Shown: one piece after another, positions 1-10,127 of the stretch
Numbering within the stretch: the stretch's first letter is position 1
Layout of the letters: every line of letters begins with the position of its first letter
DNA from: JAQBDA01 sp963709875
Lineage (GTDB): Bacteria; Chloroflexota; Anaerolineae; Anaerolineales; UBA4823
DNA length: 64,000 nt
Assembly (NCBI GenBank): GCA_963709875.1
Contig: CAVPYB010000003.1
Coordinates: 372,001 to 436,000 of the forward strand
Reading direction: 5' to 3'
Made by a program: the position numbers and the translations under genes
The notes under the pieces: model-generated
The model's database searches: none
What the model was told of the DNA's origin: nothing
Seen by the model: the letters and a program-made list of their open reading frames with translations, nothing else

Positions 1-1
1 T

Positions 2-301
2 CTCCATCGGATAATCGAGCTTAAGAAAACCGAAAAAACCAAGAAAGGATTGAAGCGTCTGAATGCGGTCTTTTATGCAAAGAGGGCTGGTTTTTTACTC
101 AGATCAGGAAATCGATTAGGGGCATTAAAAGAATATATCAAGTGTACATCAAATGACTTATCCTACATGAAGGGCTGGACTGGCATCGCTTCTTCGTTGT
201 TGTTACCGATTTATATTCACCGGAAATTTGTAAGACTATATAAAAAGCTGAGTATGCAGGCTTACCAAAAGGAACAATGGGATAGAATTCGGCCTAAATG
301 A
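2..301 (+). CDS. C-terminal end of a family 2-type glycosyltransferase (partial)
   Basis: The reading frame is open from the first bases of the window, so the 5' part of the gene lies outside it; the first in-frame start-like codon, TTG at 50, is probably internal. The visible ~99 residues form a basic amphipathic tail (AKRAGFLLRSGNRLGALKEY, then a hydrophobic stretch near SSLLLPIYI). This resembles the end of GT2 enzymes of polysaccharide clusters, which often finish with a membrane-associating helical tail. The stop overlaps the next start (ATGA), so the two are translationally coupled. The glycosyltransferase call depends on tail resemblance and context, since no catalytic domain is visible. 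Confidence 0.5.
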   Translation, partial: LHRIIELKKTEKTKKGLKRLNAVFYAKRAGFLLRSGNRLGALKEYIKCTSNDLSYMKGWTGIASSLLLPIYIHRKFVRLYKKLSMQAYQKEQWDRIRPK

Positions 302-1596
302 TTAAGAGAATATATCTATTTTCCTTCCTGTTTGCCTCCCTTCTACTTCTGAGCTCAACACCAATGAGTTTGAGTAGATATAACCTTTCCGATTTTACAA
401 CAATGATCATAAGCGGTCAGGGCAATATGTATTCACGACTGCTCTGGCTTATTGTCTTTGGTATTACAGCAATTATATTTTTGAACAAACCCATAAAATC
501 AGTTTTTAAGTCTAGATTATTCATTTTCCTAATAATATACATAATCTCAATTCTAATCTCGTCAGTTATATCAATATATTCTAGCTATAGTCTAGTAAGA
601 GTTACATCTTTCTTGGTGTATTTACTATCTGCTCCTGTAGCTACACTATTAGTACTTAATAATCAAGACGTTATCACCCAACAGCGGACAATATTTTTTG
701 TGTTGGTATTGTCTTTGGTTAGCTCGGTGATACTCGCGCTCGTAATCCCAGACTTTGCAATATCAGGTTCCCGAAATCGTTTCGTTGGTATCTATTCATA
801 TCCAAATATGGCATCTAGATTTGCAGTATTAGTATTGTTGTTTACATGGTTATTCCCAAAGAATTGGTTACGGAATTGGGAGATGTGGTTACTGTGGTTA
901 GCAACTCCATTATGGATTCTTATAATAATATTGACAGAATCAAGGTCAACAATAGTTGGATTATTCCTGGTGATTGCATATATGTTGTGGAAAAAACACA
1001 AACATCTAAAAATCGCTGTTATCCTTACAACTCCACTTATTATTGTTGGAACTATAACTGCAAGCAATTATCTATACGAATTACTAATCAGTTCATTTGG
1101 ATTCTTTCCTCACTCTTCAGTATTGACTATTCAAGAAGAATTGTTTACCTTAACTGGTAGAACAGGTCTTTGGTTAGTAATACTTAAAAATTTTCCGATA
1201 AGCCTAAACGGTATCGGCTATAAAACTCTCTTTTACTCAAATAATGGGGTAATTATCCAATCAGGGGTCGTTGGGATATTTGGAGGGGCGCACAATGCCT
1301 ATATTGAGCCGATTATCGAGACCGGAATCATCGGGGCTGCCAGCCTAATCCTATTACTCTACTCCCTTGTCAAATCTATAGCTTCTTTACCATCATCAAT
1401 GAGCAATGATATTGGTCAATATAGATTATTGATGATCACCTTTATGATATTTATCTTCAGCCAAAGTCTACTAGAAGGACTATTCGATAATGGTAATATC
1501 TTTTACTGGCTACTTATCTACTATGGTTTTTTATGTCAGAGAATACCACGGATTGAAGAGCAACGAGTATCCAATAGCCATAGTATCCATACGTAA
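298..1596 (+). CDS. O-antigen polymerase/ligase family membrane protein (Wzy/WaaL-like)
   Basis: A 432-residue, strongly hydrophobic protein with about ten to twelve predicted membrane helices. A larger loop around residues 255-345 contains the TGRTGLW motif and a GGAHNAYIE segment. The pattern (R-x-G-x-W followed by H-N-x-Y in a loop before the last helices) is typical of the Wzy_C family, which polymerises or ligates lipid-linked glycans at the outer membrane face. Start ATG overlaps the stop of the upstream glycosyltransferase. The context (glycosyltransferases, Wzz-like protein, glycosylphosphotransferase) supports a role in surface polysaccharide polymerisation. Polymerase and ligase cannot be separated from sequence alone. 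Confidence 0.8.
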   Translation: MIKRIYLFSFLFASLLLLSSTPMSLSRYNLSDFTTMIISGQGNMYSRLLWLIVFGITAIIFLNKPIKSVFKSRLFIFLIIYIISILISSVISIYSSYSLVRVTSFLVYLLSAPVATLLVLNNQDVITQQRTIFFVLVLSLVSSVILALVIPDFAISGSRNRFVGIYSYPNMASRFAVLVLLFTWLFPKNWLRNWEMWLLWLATPLWILIIILTESRSTIVGLFLVIAYMLWKKHKHLKIAVILTTPLIIVGTITASNYLYELLISSFGFFPHSSVLTIQEELFTLTGRTGLWLVILKNFPISLNGIGYKTLFYSNNGVIIQSGVVGIFGGAHNAYIEPIIETGIIGAASLILLLYSLVKSIASLPSSMSNDIGQYRLLMITFMIFIFSQSLLEGLFDNGNIFYWLLIYYGFLCQRIPRIEEQRVSNSHSIHT

Positions 1597-1643
1597 AACA
1601 AAGAGTAATTTATATATGGCCCTTACTGGATCGGAGGTTTTTG

Positions 1644-2466
1644 ATGCTAAATAGGTTCAAATTCAGTGAGATGACTCTAGCTAGATTTTTTTCTGCGATA
1701 AGTAGAAGGATACAAGATCTTCCACATTTGATCGCGTGGAATAAGATAGAATCACACCTCGAGCTCCAATCAATTTCGCTTAGGTAAATATTACAATAAG
1801 CACAAGGGAGAACGTTGCATCATAATAGCAAATGGTCCAAGCTTAGCTGAAATGGATCTCTCCCCATTGAAGGAGGAAATTACATTCGGAATGAATCGGA
1901 TATATTTGTTATTTGATCAACTCGTCTTTACACCATATTATTATGTCTGTGTTAATGAATTTGTTATAAACGAATTTGCGCATGACATCAAAATGCTACC
2001 GATGCCAAAGTTCTTGAACTGGAATAAAAGATTTCTATTTGATATCGATGATGAAAATACTCAGTTCATACGTCTGAGCATGGGAATTAAGGATTACTTC
2101 GGCAAGGACCCAAGGCAGCCGTTAGCAAGTGGAGGAACTGTAACATATAATGCTCTGCAACTCGCTTATTATATGGGATTCATAGAAGTGGTAATAATCG
2201 GCCTTGACCATAGCTACAAAGAGAAAGGTACACCGAATAAACTAGAAATTAGATCCTCAGACAAGGACGAAAGTCATTTTCATCCAAATTACTTTCCACG
2301 AGGCACAAAATGGCAGCTACCAGATTTGCTCCGTTCTGAGGTTGCATACAAATTAGCACGTGATGCTTTTGAAGCTGATAATAGAAAAGTAATCGACGCG
2401 ACAATCGATGGGAGATGCCAAATCTTTCAAAAAGAAGATTACTATTCAATCTTTTCGGTCAGTTAA
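1644..2466 (+). CDS. MptE-like / DUF115 protein, frame-disrupted near the N-terminus
   Basis: The main frame (ATG at 1852) encodes 204 residues with FGMNRIYL and a GLDHSY motif typical of the 6-hydroxymethylpterin diphosphokinase MptE-like/DUF115 family, whose members in polysaccharide clusters handle activated sugars or act as sialyltransferase-like enzymes. The family signature ERCIIIANGPSL lies just upstream of that ATG in the same frame (1810-1845), but this extension has no start codon before a stop at 1747. A good ribosome site (GGAGG at 1633) precedes ATG 1644 in another frame, whose product ends at 1787 just where the conserved part begins. One base change between 1750 and 1785 would join them into about 273 residues. 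Either a sequencing indel or a recent frameshift mutation. Confidence 0.7.
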
Positions 2467-2502
2467 TATAAAAACAAAGCTACCAAATCAATTGAGACAA
2501 GA

Positions 2503-3993
2503 ATGATAGATACTACATCACATGCTGGGGTACAACATTTTTGCAAAACGATTTCTGACCGTGGGTTTGATACAACAAATAAAATCGGGTTGGTCATCGG
2601 GTTTGGAGAAGGCCACGAAGCGAACTATCTTTCCCGTGAGTTGGGAACAAAAATTATTGGAATTGACAAAAATTTAAGAATTCCAGAAGGGGAAGAGGTT
2701 ATATTTTTACCTGTATTATCTAGTGCCCTTCAGCTGCCATATCCTAATAACTCATTCGATTTTATCTTCTATCATCATGTAATAGAGCATGTACCTGATG
2801 CACGAACTTCTTTGCTCGAGATCGATAGAGTGTTGCGTCCCGGAGGACTACTATACATTGGAACACCAAATCGTCACCGTATTATCGGATACATAGGGGC
2901 ATATCAGGTCTCAACGCGGCGTAAGATCCGCAATAATATTGTTGATTATAAAGCCAGATTGATGGGAAAATTCAGTAATGAACAAGGTGCTCATGCAGGT
3001 TTCAGTAAAAGTGAGTTAGAGCAAATGTTGCTAAAGCATTATATTAATATAGATTGGCTAACGTCAGATTATTTGCATTACAAGTATAAATCCAGGATAC
3101 CCAGGCTATTATTATCAGCAATTACTTCAAAATTTCTGCTCGATATTACTGCGCCATCGATATATGTCCTATGTAATAAACCGCATGACGCTGAACATCT
3201 TGAATACAAGATAATGAATATACTCGGGATCAACATGGATTGTCTATCCTATGAAGATATGTATCCATTGTTTGATAAATGGCTAGAAGACAAGAGTGAA
3301 CGATCACATTCAATAGCATTAATCAATGTCAACTGCTGTGTATCATCATTATTTGATAAGAAATTGAGATGTGTCTATAACAATGCAGATTTGGTTGGTA
3401 TAGATAGCATGCCCTTCTTATACTGGGCTCGCACTTTCTACCATAAAGGTGCCGATCAATTCTATGCTCCTGACCTAATGTTCGAATTGAGCAGCAGTGT
3501 GAAAAATACCGGCTATACTTTTTTTCTCTACGGGGGATATCCTGATGCACCTGAGAAGATGGAACAGTACCTCCACAAGCATTTCGAAGAAATTCAAGTC
3601 GTTGGGAAATACTCTCCCCCATTCAGACCTCTTACCGACGAGGAGGATGAAGCAATATGCGATATGATTAATTCAGCCCACCCAGACATCATTTGGGTTG
3701 GCCTAGGATCCCCAAAGCAAGACATCTGGATTAATGACCATAGAGAAAAAATAAGGGGAACCATAATGATAGCTTCCGGAGCAACTTTCGATTTCTTTAG
3801 CGGCAATATTAAACAAGCTCCAAAATGGATCCGAAATATTGGATTCGAATGGTTGTATCGATTAACCAAGGATTTTCGTAGACTATGGAAGCGTTATACG
3901 ATCTATAATATTGTTTTTATGGTTGCTTTTGTGTTGCAGTTATTGAGTATTATTAAGTTTGATAATCATGAAAACACAACGAAGAGGAGATAA
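2503..3993 (+). CDS. Fusion: SAM methyltransferase + WecG/TagA/CpsF glycosyltransferase (GT26)
   Basis: Residues ~25-215 form a class I SAM-dependent methyltransferase: a nucleotide-binding loop near VIGFGEGHEANYL, then SFDFIFYHHVIEHVPD and LRPGGLLYIGTP, the usual Methyltransf_11 landmarks. Residues ~235-490 form a GT26 domain: INVNCCVSSLF, a D-x-V-G-I-D-S segment, YFL-type LYGGYPD, WVGLGSPKQDIW and GATFDFFSG, ending in the R-x-G-x-EWLYRL signature. GT26 enzymes transfer an N-acetylhexosamine-type sugar to an undecaprenyl-linked acceptor at the cytoplasmic face. The C-terminal hydrophobic helix (~470-488) should hold it at the membrane. The fusion implies methylation of the glycan and sugar addition are paired. 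It lies 2 nt before the epimerase. Confidence 0.85.
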   Translation: MIDTTSHAGVQHFCKTISDRGFDTTNKIGLVIGFGEGHEANYLSRELGTKIIGIDKNLRIPEGEEVIFLPVLSSALQLPYPNNSFDFIFYHHVIEHVPDARTSLLEIDRVLRPGGLLYIGTPNRHRIIGYIGAYQVSTRRKIRNNIVDYKARLMGKFSNEQGAHAGFSKSELEQMLLKHYINIDWLTSDYLHYKYKSRIPRLLLSAITSKFLLDITAPSIYVLCNKPHDAEHLEYKIMNILGINMDCLSYEDMYPLFDKWLEDKSERSHSIALINVNCCVSSLFDKKLRCVYNNADLVGIDSMPFLYWARTFYHKGADQFYAPDLMFELSSSVKNTGYTFFLYGGYPDAPEKMEQYLHKHFEEIQVVGKYSPPFRPLTDEEDEAICDMINSAHPDIIWVGLGSPKQDIWINDHREKIRGTIMIASGATFDFFSGNIKQAPKWIRNIGFEWLYRLTKDFRRLWKRYTIYNIVFMVAFVLQLLSIIKFDNHENTTKRR

Positions 3994-3995
3994 CC

Positions 3996-5012
3996 ATGGA
4001 CTGGACTCAACGGTCTGTACTAATTACAGGAGGAGCATCATTTATTGGTTCACATCTTGTTGATGCATTAGTTGAGAGAAAGGCTAAAGTACGCGTTGTC
4101 GATGATCTAAGTAGTGGTAAGTTAGAAAATATCCAAGGTAAGATCGAGAAAGGACTAATTGAATTTAATAACCAGGATTTATTACAGCCTGGAGTTGCTG
4201 AAGAAGCAGTTAAGGGTATGGACGTAGTGTTTCACCTGGCAGCCATCCACGGCGGGCGCGGCTATATTGATTCTCACCAGGCAAAATGCGCCCAAAATCT
4301 GATCATTGATGGTCAAATTATCAAAGCAGCAGGTGAAGCCCGTATAGAGAAGTTTATTTTTGCTTCCTCTGGGTGCGTATATCCTGTTAGCATGCAAATG
4401 GACACTGCCAGGGAAGTATACTTGACCGAAGCCATGGTTGGTCCTCCTTATGAGGCAGACGATACTTATGGTTGGGCAAAATTGATGGCAGAGATATCAT
4501 TAGAAGCCTATTATCACGATACTGGGCTAAATTCTGTATCTTGCCGTTTTTTTACTGCCTATGGTGAACGATGTACAGAAAATCACGCCATTATCGCAAT
4601 GATTGGTCGAGCTTTTCTGAAGCAAAACCCCTTTGAGGTTTGGGGAGATGGAACGCAAATTCGCAACTGGACTTATGTTGGCGACATTGTTGAAGGAATG
4701 ATACTGGCCGGAGAGAAGATCGATGATGCAACCGCCATCAATCTAGGCACTGAAGAACGAATACGGGTAATTGATGCAGTTAATGGCATTTTAAGCTATA
4801 CCGGACATAAGGCGGAAATAAAACTTCTTCGAGATATGCCAACAGGACCGCTTAACAGGGTTGCTGATAACCAATTAGCTAAAAACCTACTTGGCTGGAA
4901 ACCAAAAACAAATTTTATCGATGGGTTGCACAAAACAATTGATTGGTATTACTCGACGAAGGATCGAGATATTATCGGCTCTACGTTTGATCGACTCCTA
5001 ATCGAGCGTTGA
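3996..5012 (+). CDS. NAD-dependent epimerase/dehydratase (extended SDR)
   Basis: 338 residues. The N-terminal Rossmann motif is TGGASFIGSH (residues 11-20; the first Gly-x-x-Gly of the consensus is varied to GGAS), followed by DDLSSG, the adenine-side D-L, and the catalytic pair Y158/K162 in YGWAK. The SSGCVYP segment and CRFFTAYGER are typical of GDP-mannose 3,5-epimerase-like and UDP-glucose 4-epimerase-like members; the exact sugar substrate is not clear. It would supply a nucleotide sugar for the surrounding glycosyltransferases. The start ATG is preceded by GAGGAG (3984-3989) and lies 2 nt after the upstream fusion gene. Confidence 0.85.
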   Translation: MDWTQRSVLITGGASFIGSHLVDALVERKAKVRVVDDLSSGKLENIQGKIEKGLIEFNNQDLLQPGVAEEAVKGMDVVFHLAAIHGGRGYIDSHQAKCAQNLIIDGQIIKAAGEARIEKFIFASSGCVYPVSMQMDTAREVYLTEAMVGPPYEADDTYGWAKLMAEISLEAYYHDTGLNSVSCRFFTAYGERCTENHAIIAMIGRAFLKQNPFEVWGDGTQIRNWTYVGDIVEGMILAGEKIDDATAINLGTEERIRVIDAVNGILSYTGHKAEIKLLRDMPTGPLNRVADNQLAKNLLGWKPKTNFIDGLHKTIDWYYSTKDRDIIGSTFDRLLIER

Positions 5013-5104
5013 ACCCTATGTAGAACCAAGCATATTCTGCAAAATCAGTATCTTTGTTAATGAGTAAGTAGTTCAGCAGCAGTCGCCTGGGTAATCCCAT
5101 CCTC

Positions 5105-5131
5105 TGCAAGCAACCTCTAGGTGTTATAATG
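5105..5131 (+). promoter_or_regulatory. Possible promoter of the glycosylphosphotransferase gene
   Basis: A perfect TATAAT (5126-5131) lies 65 nt before the GTG start of the next gene in the 183-nt gap after the epimerase. The best -35 candidate, CTGCAA at 5105-5110, is weak and only 15 nt away. It suggests that the second half of the polysaccharide cluster has its own transcription start. Confidence 0.35.
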
Positions 5132-5195
5132 AATCCTGCCGTAATTCAAATCTAAACTAAAAGTAGCTTTCATTCGATGCAGAACAAACGAGTCG

Positions 5196-6655
5196 GTGAG
5201 TAAGATTTGGCTGACTAACACCTGGAGGAGAAGGTTGTTTCGCCGCTATTCGGTAAATTTCGCTCTGCTGTCAATGGGCATCGATGCTATTTTTGTCGTG
5301 GCGTCGCTAGCAATTGCCACCTACATTCGGCCCACTCCTGAGCGAACTACCTTTTGCACAGGAAATCCTCATGTACTTACCTGTGCCTGGGATACTTTAT
5401 CCAATATTTGCTGCTGTTTGGGTTCTGGTCTTCCTCCTGCTGTCAGTATACGATGGTCGCCGCAACGTCTATCTAGCAGATGAACTATCCAGCCTGACCG
5501 CAGGTACCCTCCTCGCAGGGGTGGCTTTAGCGGGTGCTCTATATCTATCCTATAGGGAAGTCTCGCGATTATTATTTATATTCTTCGTGTTGGTCTGTTA
5601 TGGGAGCCTGATCTCTTGGCGATTGGCGGTTAGACTTGTTTTTCGTAAGCTAAACGGAAAAGCAATTCAGAACCGACAGGTTCTGATCATCGGTGCTGGA
5701 CCGGTTGGGAGAGGCTTGCAGGAGAAAATCGATGCACTACCATATCTGGGTCTTAGATTGGTGGGATATTTAGATGACGATCCAACGAAACGTTCGCTAT
5801 TCAAAAGGATGTACTGGGTTCATTGAAAGATGCACGTATTATATTGTCGCAAAATCATATCGACGATATCGTAATCGCCTTGCCCCGCCGTGCTTATGAA
5901 GAGGTCAACAACCTGGTAGCCGAGCTTCACGACCTACCGGTAAAAGTTTGGGTCATCCCGGATTATTTTCATCTGGCATTGCACAAAGCGGTATCCGATG
6001 ATTTCGCCGGCATTCCAATGCTGGATTTGAGAGCTCCGGCTTTGAACGATTATCAGCGTATGATGAAACGTGCATTCGATCTATTCTTTACCGCCATTCT
6101 TTTGCCTTTTGTTGCGGTCTTGATGGGTGATAATTGCAATCTTGATCAGAGTTGAAGGTCCTGGAACGATATTCATGCGCCAGAAGCGTGTTGGTGAGAA
6201 CGGACGTGTCTTCGAGATGTTCAAGTTTCGCAGTATGGTTGCTCGAAGCTGAAGAATTGCGCCATCTTGGTAGAACGCGTTACGATGACGATGGTCACCT
6301 GATTCATAAAATACCGAACGATCCACGTGTCACCAGCATCGGTCGCTTTCTTCGGAAGACCAGCCTGGATGAATTGCCACAGATAATCAACATTCTCAAA
6401 GGCGAGATGAGCCTGGTCGGACCACGACCAGAGCTGCCCTATCTGGTAAAAATGTACGAGCCATGGCAGCACAAGCGTTTCGCCGTCCCACAGGGGGTCA
6501 CCGGCTGGTGGCAGGTGAACGGGCGCAGTGAGAAGCCAATGCACCTCAACACGGAACACGATCTCTATTACGTACAAAATTACTCCCTCTTACTCGATAT
6601 TCAGATCTTATTGAAAACCATCTGGGTAGTCTTGCGCGGGAAGGGGGCATTCTAA
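5196..6655 (+). pseudogene. Polyprenyl glycosylphosphotransferase (WcaJ-like), split by four frame changes
   Basis: Five consecutive segments in alternating frames together give one complete enzyme that starts sugar chains by moving a hexose-1-phosphate from UDP-sugar to undecaprenyl phosphate. Order: N-terminal membrane helices (5196-~5330 and ~5314-5826), CoA-binding-like Rossmann region with VLIIGAGPVGRGL, then DIVIALPRRAYEEV (5811-~6130), RAFDLFFTAILLPF helix, GPGTIFMRQKRVGENG (6130-6250), and the catalytic KTSLDELPQIINILKGEM with SLVGPRPELP (~6248-6655). Changes fall near 5330, 5815, 6130 and 6245. Every segment keeps conserved motifs, so either the assembly has local indels or the gene died very recently. 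If truly broken, another initiating transferase would be needed for this cluster. Confidence 0.8.
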
Positions 6656-6711
6656 CTACCCTAGCTTCCAATGAATTCTCTACGCAACTTCATAAATAAG
6701 TGAGGAAAACC

Positions 6712-8100
6712 ATGAACGATGGTGATATTGACCTGCGACCATATATTTCCATATTGCTCAACAATAAATTGTGGATCATACTTTTTGGCATATTATTCGG
6801 GGTTGTAGCTTTGTCTGCCACCTTATTGACCCAGCGTGTCTACACCGCCACTGCTACTTTGTTATTAACCCGCAGCCGATCCATGCTGTCCTTAGCGGAT
6901 CAGTTCCCCACCATCACTGAACCCATTGATTCGCGTTCCAGAATGGATGCCCTGATGGCAATTGCAAAGGGGGATGCGATTGCCAATATGACACTGCAGT
7001 CACTGGGCGATTCCATTCCAGAGAATTATCGCTCAATTGAGGACATCATTTCGATCGTATCTGTACAAAATAACGGCGACAGCATCAGCGTTTCGGCTAC
7101 GACCAACGACCCTCAATTATCTGCAAATATTGCTAATAGCTGGACCGACCATATTGTTGAGACCATTAATATTGCATACAGCGGTGAGCAGCCATTGATC
7201 AAGATCCAGGAAAGGTTACAGACGGCTGAAGAAGAGTATGATTCAGCCCAGAAGTCTCTGGAAAATTTTATTCGAGAGAATCCCAAAAAAGATCTCGAAA
7301 CAAGATTGAACGAGGCCACCAGTGTTCTGACAAGTTATGGCAACGAGACTGCGGTTCAAATGATCTACTATATCAACCGCAAACAGGCGATGCAAGAGCT
7401 GCAAGAACAAGCAACAGCATTGAAAGGCCAGTTAGAGAGCGGCAATCGTTCTGCCGCTGGTAACATTGGAGATGCGTTGGCAGTCATTTTAGCTCGCATG
7501 AATGCCATCTCATCCAAGAGCATCATTACCAGCATTCAAGGCTCCACCACAAATCCCAACCCACAAGGTCCTACCAGCAATGTGCTCCCTCAGCAGAATG
7601 CGATAATAAACTTACAAATTGACGGGAAATTTCCATCTAATGGGACAACAGGATACAGTGCTGAGATCGATGCGATCATCGATCTCGCTCAGGAGGAGAA
7701 GAAGAAAGCCGACGAGAATATCCAGCGGTTGATGCAGCAAGTCGTCGATCCTGACCCATCCCGTTTAGCGGTCATAGCGCGCGCTGGGGATGAAATCCAG
7801 GCGCTGGAGCAGCAGATCGAAGAAGCAAGATCTACTGAGCTGGAGCTGTCGAGCAGTCGCGATCTGGCCTGGGAAGCTTATCAGGCATTATCCCAGAAAG
7901 AGGCAGAGATCAAAAACGCGACCCTGACAAACAACCAGGTCACATTGGCCAGCCAGGCTATTGTGCCGAAGACGCCCGATCCCCGCGGTACGGTACAAAA
8001 GACAGCTATTGCCGGTGTTGTAGGGGTGATCATTGCGACAATATTCGTTGTGGGGTTATATTGGTGGAGACAGTTCAACCTGACCGATGCGTTAGACTGA
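6712..8100 (+). CDS. Wzz/chain-length determinant family protein
   Basis: 462 residues with the polysaccharide co-polymerase layout: a short cytoplasmic N-terminus with DLRPYISILLNNKLWIILFG leading into helix 1, a long periplasmic part with coiled-coil stretches (~150-260 and ~320-400), and a second helix near the C-terminus (AIAGVVGVIIATIFVVGLYW) after the PxxP-type segment VPKTPDPRG. Such proteins set polymer length with the Wzy polymerase. It lacks the cytoplasmic tyrosine kinase domain. I prefer ATG 6712 over the in-frame GTG at 6700, because the sequence GTGAGG at 6700 is itself the ribosome site, 6 nt before the ATG. Confidence 0.85.
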   Translation: MNDGDIDLRPYISILLNNKLWIILFGILFGVVALSATLLTQRVYTATATLLLTRSRSMLSLADQFPTITEPIDSRSRMDALMAIAKGDAIANMTLQSLGDSIPENYRSIEDIISIVSVQNNGDSISVSATTNDPQLSANIANSWTDHIVETINIAYSGEQPLIKIQERLQTAEEEYDSAQKSLENFIRENPKKDLETRLNEATSVLTSYGNETAVQMIYYINRKQAMQELQEQATALKGQLESGNRSAAGNIGDALAVILARMNAISSKSIITSIQGSTTNPNPQGPTSNVLPQQNAIINLQIDGKFPSNGTTGYSAEIDAIIDLAQEEKKKADENIQRLMQQVVDPDPSRLAVIARAGDEIQALEQQIEEARSTELELSSSRDLAWEAYQALSQKEAEIKNATLTNNQVTLASQAIVPKTPDPRGTVQKTAIAGVVGVIIATIFVVGLYWWRQFNLTDALD

Positions 8101-8122
8101 GGCTGATTTAAATCGCAATATT

Positions 8123-10018
8123 ATGGCGGAAACCAAACGCCAGACATTAGTTGAAAGTTATTTCAAGGAGCATCGGATATTAATCCTGGTGCTCCTTGTT
8201 GGGATTATCCATGGAATAATCTATCTCCGGCTTGTCCCACCCTGGCAGCATTATGACGAACCAGGACATGTAGAATATGCCTGGCTGATTGCCGACCGCC
8301 TACGTATCCCCGAATTAGGTGACTTCGATCAATCAATGCGCAGGGAGATGGCTGCATCGATGATTGAGTTCGATTTTTTCAAGAACCTGGATTTCCGACC
8401 AAATCTCCTTTCCCAAAACGAGCCGATCTGGATCGGACACTCGCAAGTTTTCGGGCTGCCGCTGTATTACGCATTCGTTGCGCTGCCCCTGCGCCTGATC
8501 CGGTATTCTGATATCACTTTCCAGCTGTATTTAGGAAGGGCTGTCTCACTATTCCTATATTTAATTACGATCATAGCAGCTTACGGGATCGTTCGAGAGA
8601 TCACACCTGAAAAGCATCCGCTGCGATGGATGGTGCCGCTCACCTTGGCCCTATTGCCGGGGTTTGTTGACCTTATGACTGCAGTGAACGATGACGTCGG
8701 TGCAACAGCAGCATTCTCTCTTTTTCTATGGGCTGGAGTACGCATCATCCAGAAGGGATTTTCATGGCTGCGAGTCGCTGCCCTTATTCTAACAACGACA
8801 GCTTGTGCGTTCACTAAAAATACCGTAATCATCGCGCTGATCTTGGCGATGATCCCCATCCTGATCAGGTTATTTGGAAGTATCCGGCGACGTTATCTGT
8901 GGTCGGGAATTATTGTCATAGGATTGGTGCTGATCTTTGCAACAATACGTACCGGGGATTCGGCTAGCTGGCATCGCTCGACCGGGCAGCCAATAAGCAC
9001 AAGCACATCCAAGGTTGAGGCGCCAATCGGAAGAGATGCTTTTCAATTAAACAGCACCGCCGGGATCGTACAGCTCATCCCGATTTCGGATATTAGGGAA
9101 TTACAAGGCAAGATAGTTACCGTCGGAGCCTGGATCTGGGCAGACAAACCCACCCAGGCTCGGACGCCATTTCTAAAATACCACGGTATGGAGACAACAC
9201 AGACAGTCGAAGTCAACCGCAAACCGGTATTCCATGCACACAGTGTATCTCTGCCCGATAACCTAGCGCAGCTCCGCCTCACAATAAGCCCGGGTAATAT
9301 TGCTGAGCAGGGGGGGGAAATATATTACGATGGGATTGTCCTCGTGGAAGGCGATCTCAGCCAGGCAGGTATACCTTTGGCGAAAGACGTCGATGCCAGC
9401 CGTGTCTCGTGGAACGGGACCGAGCTTAGGAATTACATCCGCAATGCTTCATCTGAAAGGAATTGGATCGTCATTCGTCCGGCTGTAGACAGGCTGCTGG
9501 ACTACTACGTTCCTGGTACGATTGGCTTGTACTTAAGTCTTTTTCAAGACTGGCGCAGTACAGCCTGGTACTATGAACTAACGCTCGAAAACCTGCATCA
9601 GACTTTCTGGGCAAAATTTGGTTGGGGACACGTTCGTTTGCTCGGCGATTATACCTACACCATGCTCGCGTTGATCGCGTTCGCTGGTCTTATCGGAGCA
9701 GGAATTTCTATATTTCGGCAATGGTATGATCTGCCATTGAACGCATATCTATTCATTTTTATCTCGGGTGTGATAATCTGGCTATTCACGATGCTGCGAG
9801 GATTGACTTCGATCATGGATATCCTTTTCATCCCTTCTGCCAGATATGCATACCCAGCCATAATACCAACAACGTTGGCACTGAACATGGGCTGGCTTGA
9901 GATCACCCGGCCGTTGAACGCGAGAATTAAACACGGTGTCCTGGTGGGGATATTTATCTTATTCTGGGCAGCGCTGGACATCCTGGCAATTGCCAGCATT
10001 ATGAATTATTATGCATGA
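8123..10018 (+). CDS. Multi-pass membrane protein, GT-C/DUF2142-like glycosyltransferase
   Basis: 631 residues. Helix 1 (~18-38) is followed by the loop motif PPWQHYDEPGHVEYAW; an acidic D-E in the first outer loop is the hallmark of GT-C enzymes, which use polyprenyl-phosphate sugars as donors on the outer side of the membrane. About eight helices follow up to residue ~275, then an extracytoplasmic domain of about 190 residues with beta-rich, carbohydrate-binding-module-like character (WIWADKPTQA ... EIYYDGIVLVEG), and four or five more helices. Residues ~465-510 contain the WYYELTLENLHQTFWAKFGW segment seen in DUF2142 proteins. A role in adding sugars to the cluster's glycan is inferred from context. 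Confidence 0.7.
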   Translation: MAETKRQTLVESYFKEHRILILVLLVGIIHGIIYLRLVPPWQHYDEPGHVEYAWLIADRLRIPELGDFDQSMRREMAASMIEFDFFKNLDFRPNLLSQNEPIWIGHSQVFGLPLYYAFVALPLRLIRYSDITFQLYLGRAVSLFLYLITIIAAYGIVREITPEKHPLRWMVPLTLALLPGFVDLMTAVNDDVGATAAFSLFLWAGVRIIQKGFSWLRVAALILTTTACAFTKNTVIIALILAMIPILIRLFGSIRRRYLWSGIIVIGLVLIFATIRTGDSASWHRSTGQPISTSTSKVEAPIGRDAFQLNSTAGIVQLIPISDIRELQGKIVTVGAWIWADKPTQARTPFLKYHGMETTQTVEVNRKPVFHAHSVSLPDNLAQLRLTISPGNIAEQGGEIYYDGIVLVEGDLSQAGIPLAKDVDASRVSWNGTELRNYIRNASSERNWIVIRPAVDRLLDYYVPGTIGLYLSLFQDWRSTAWYYELTLENLHQTFWAKFGWGHVRLLGDYTYTMLALIAFAGLIGAGISIFRQWYDLPLNAYLFIFISGVIIWLFTMLRGLTSIMDILFIPSARYAYPAIIPTTLALNMGWLEITRPLNARIKHGVLVGIFILFWAALDILAIASIMNYYA

Positions 10019-10127
10019 ACACGTAGGGGTTTATGGAGTTGAGTGTTCTATTCAAGGGAGCTGGATAAGGATGAAGTACTCAGATTACTGGATTAATACC
10101 GGCAGAGTTAAAGGCACTTAATCGACG

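Noticed and set aside
6221..6577. Minus-strand 118-codon frame in the glycosylphosphotransferase
   Set aside because: Antisense to conserved catalytic motifs of the plus-strand gene; no ribosome site or family match.
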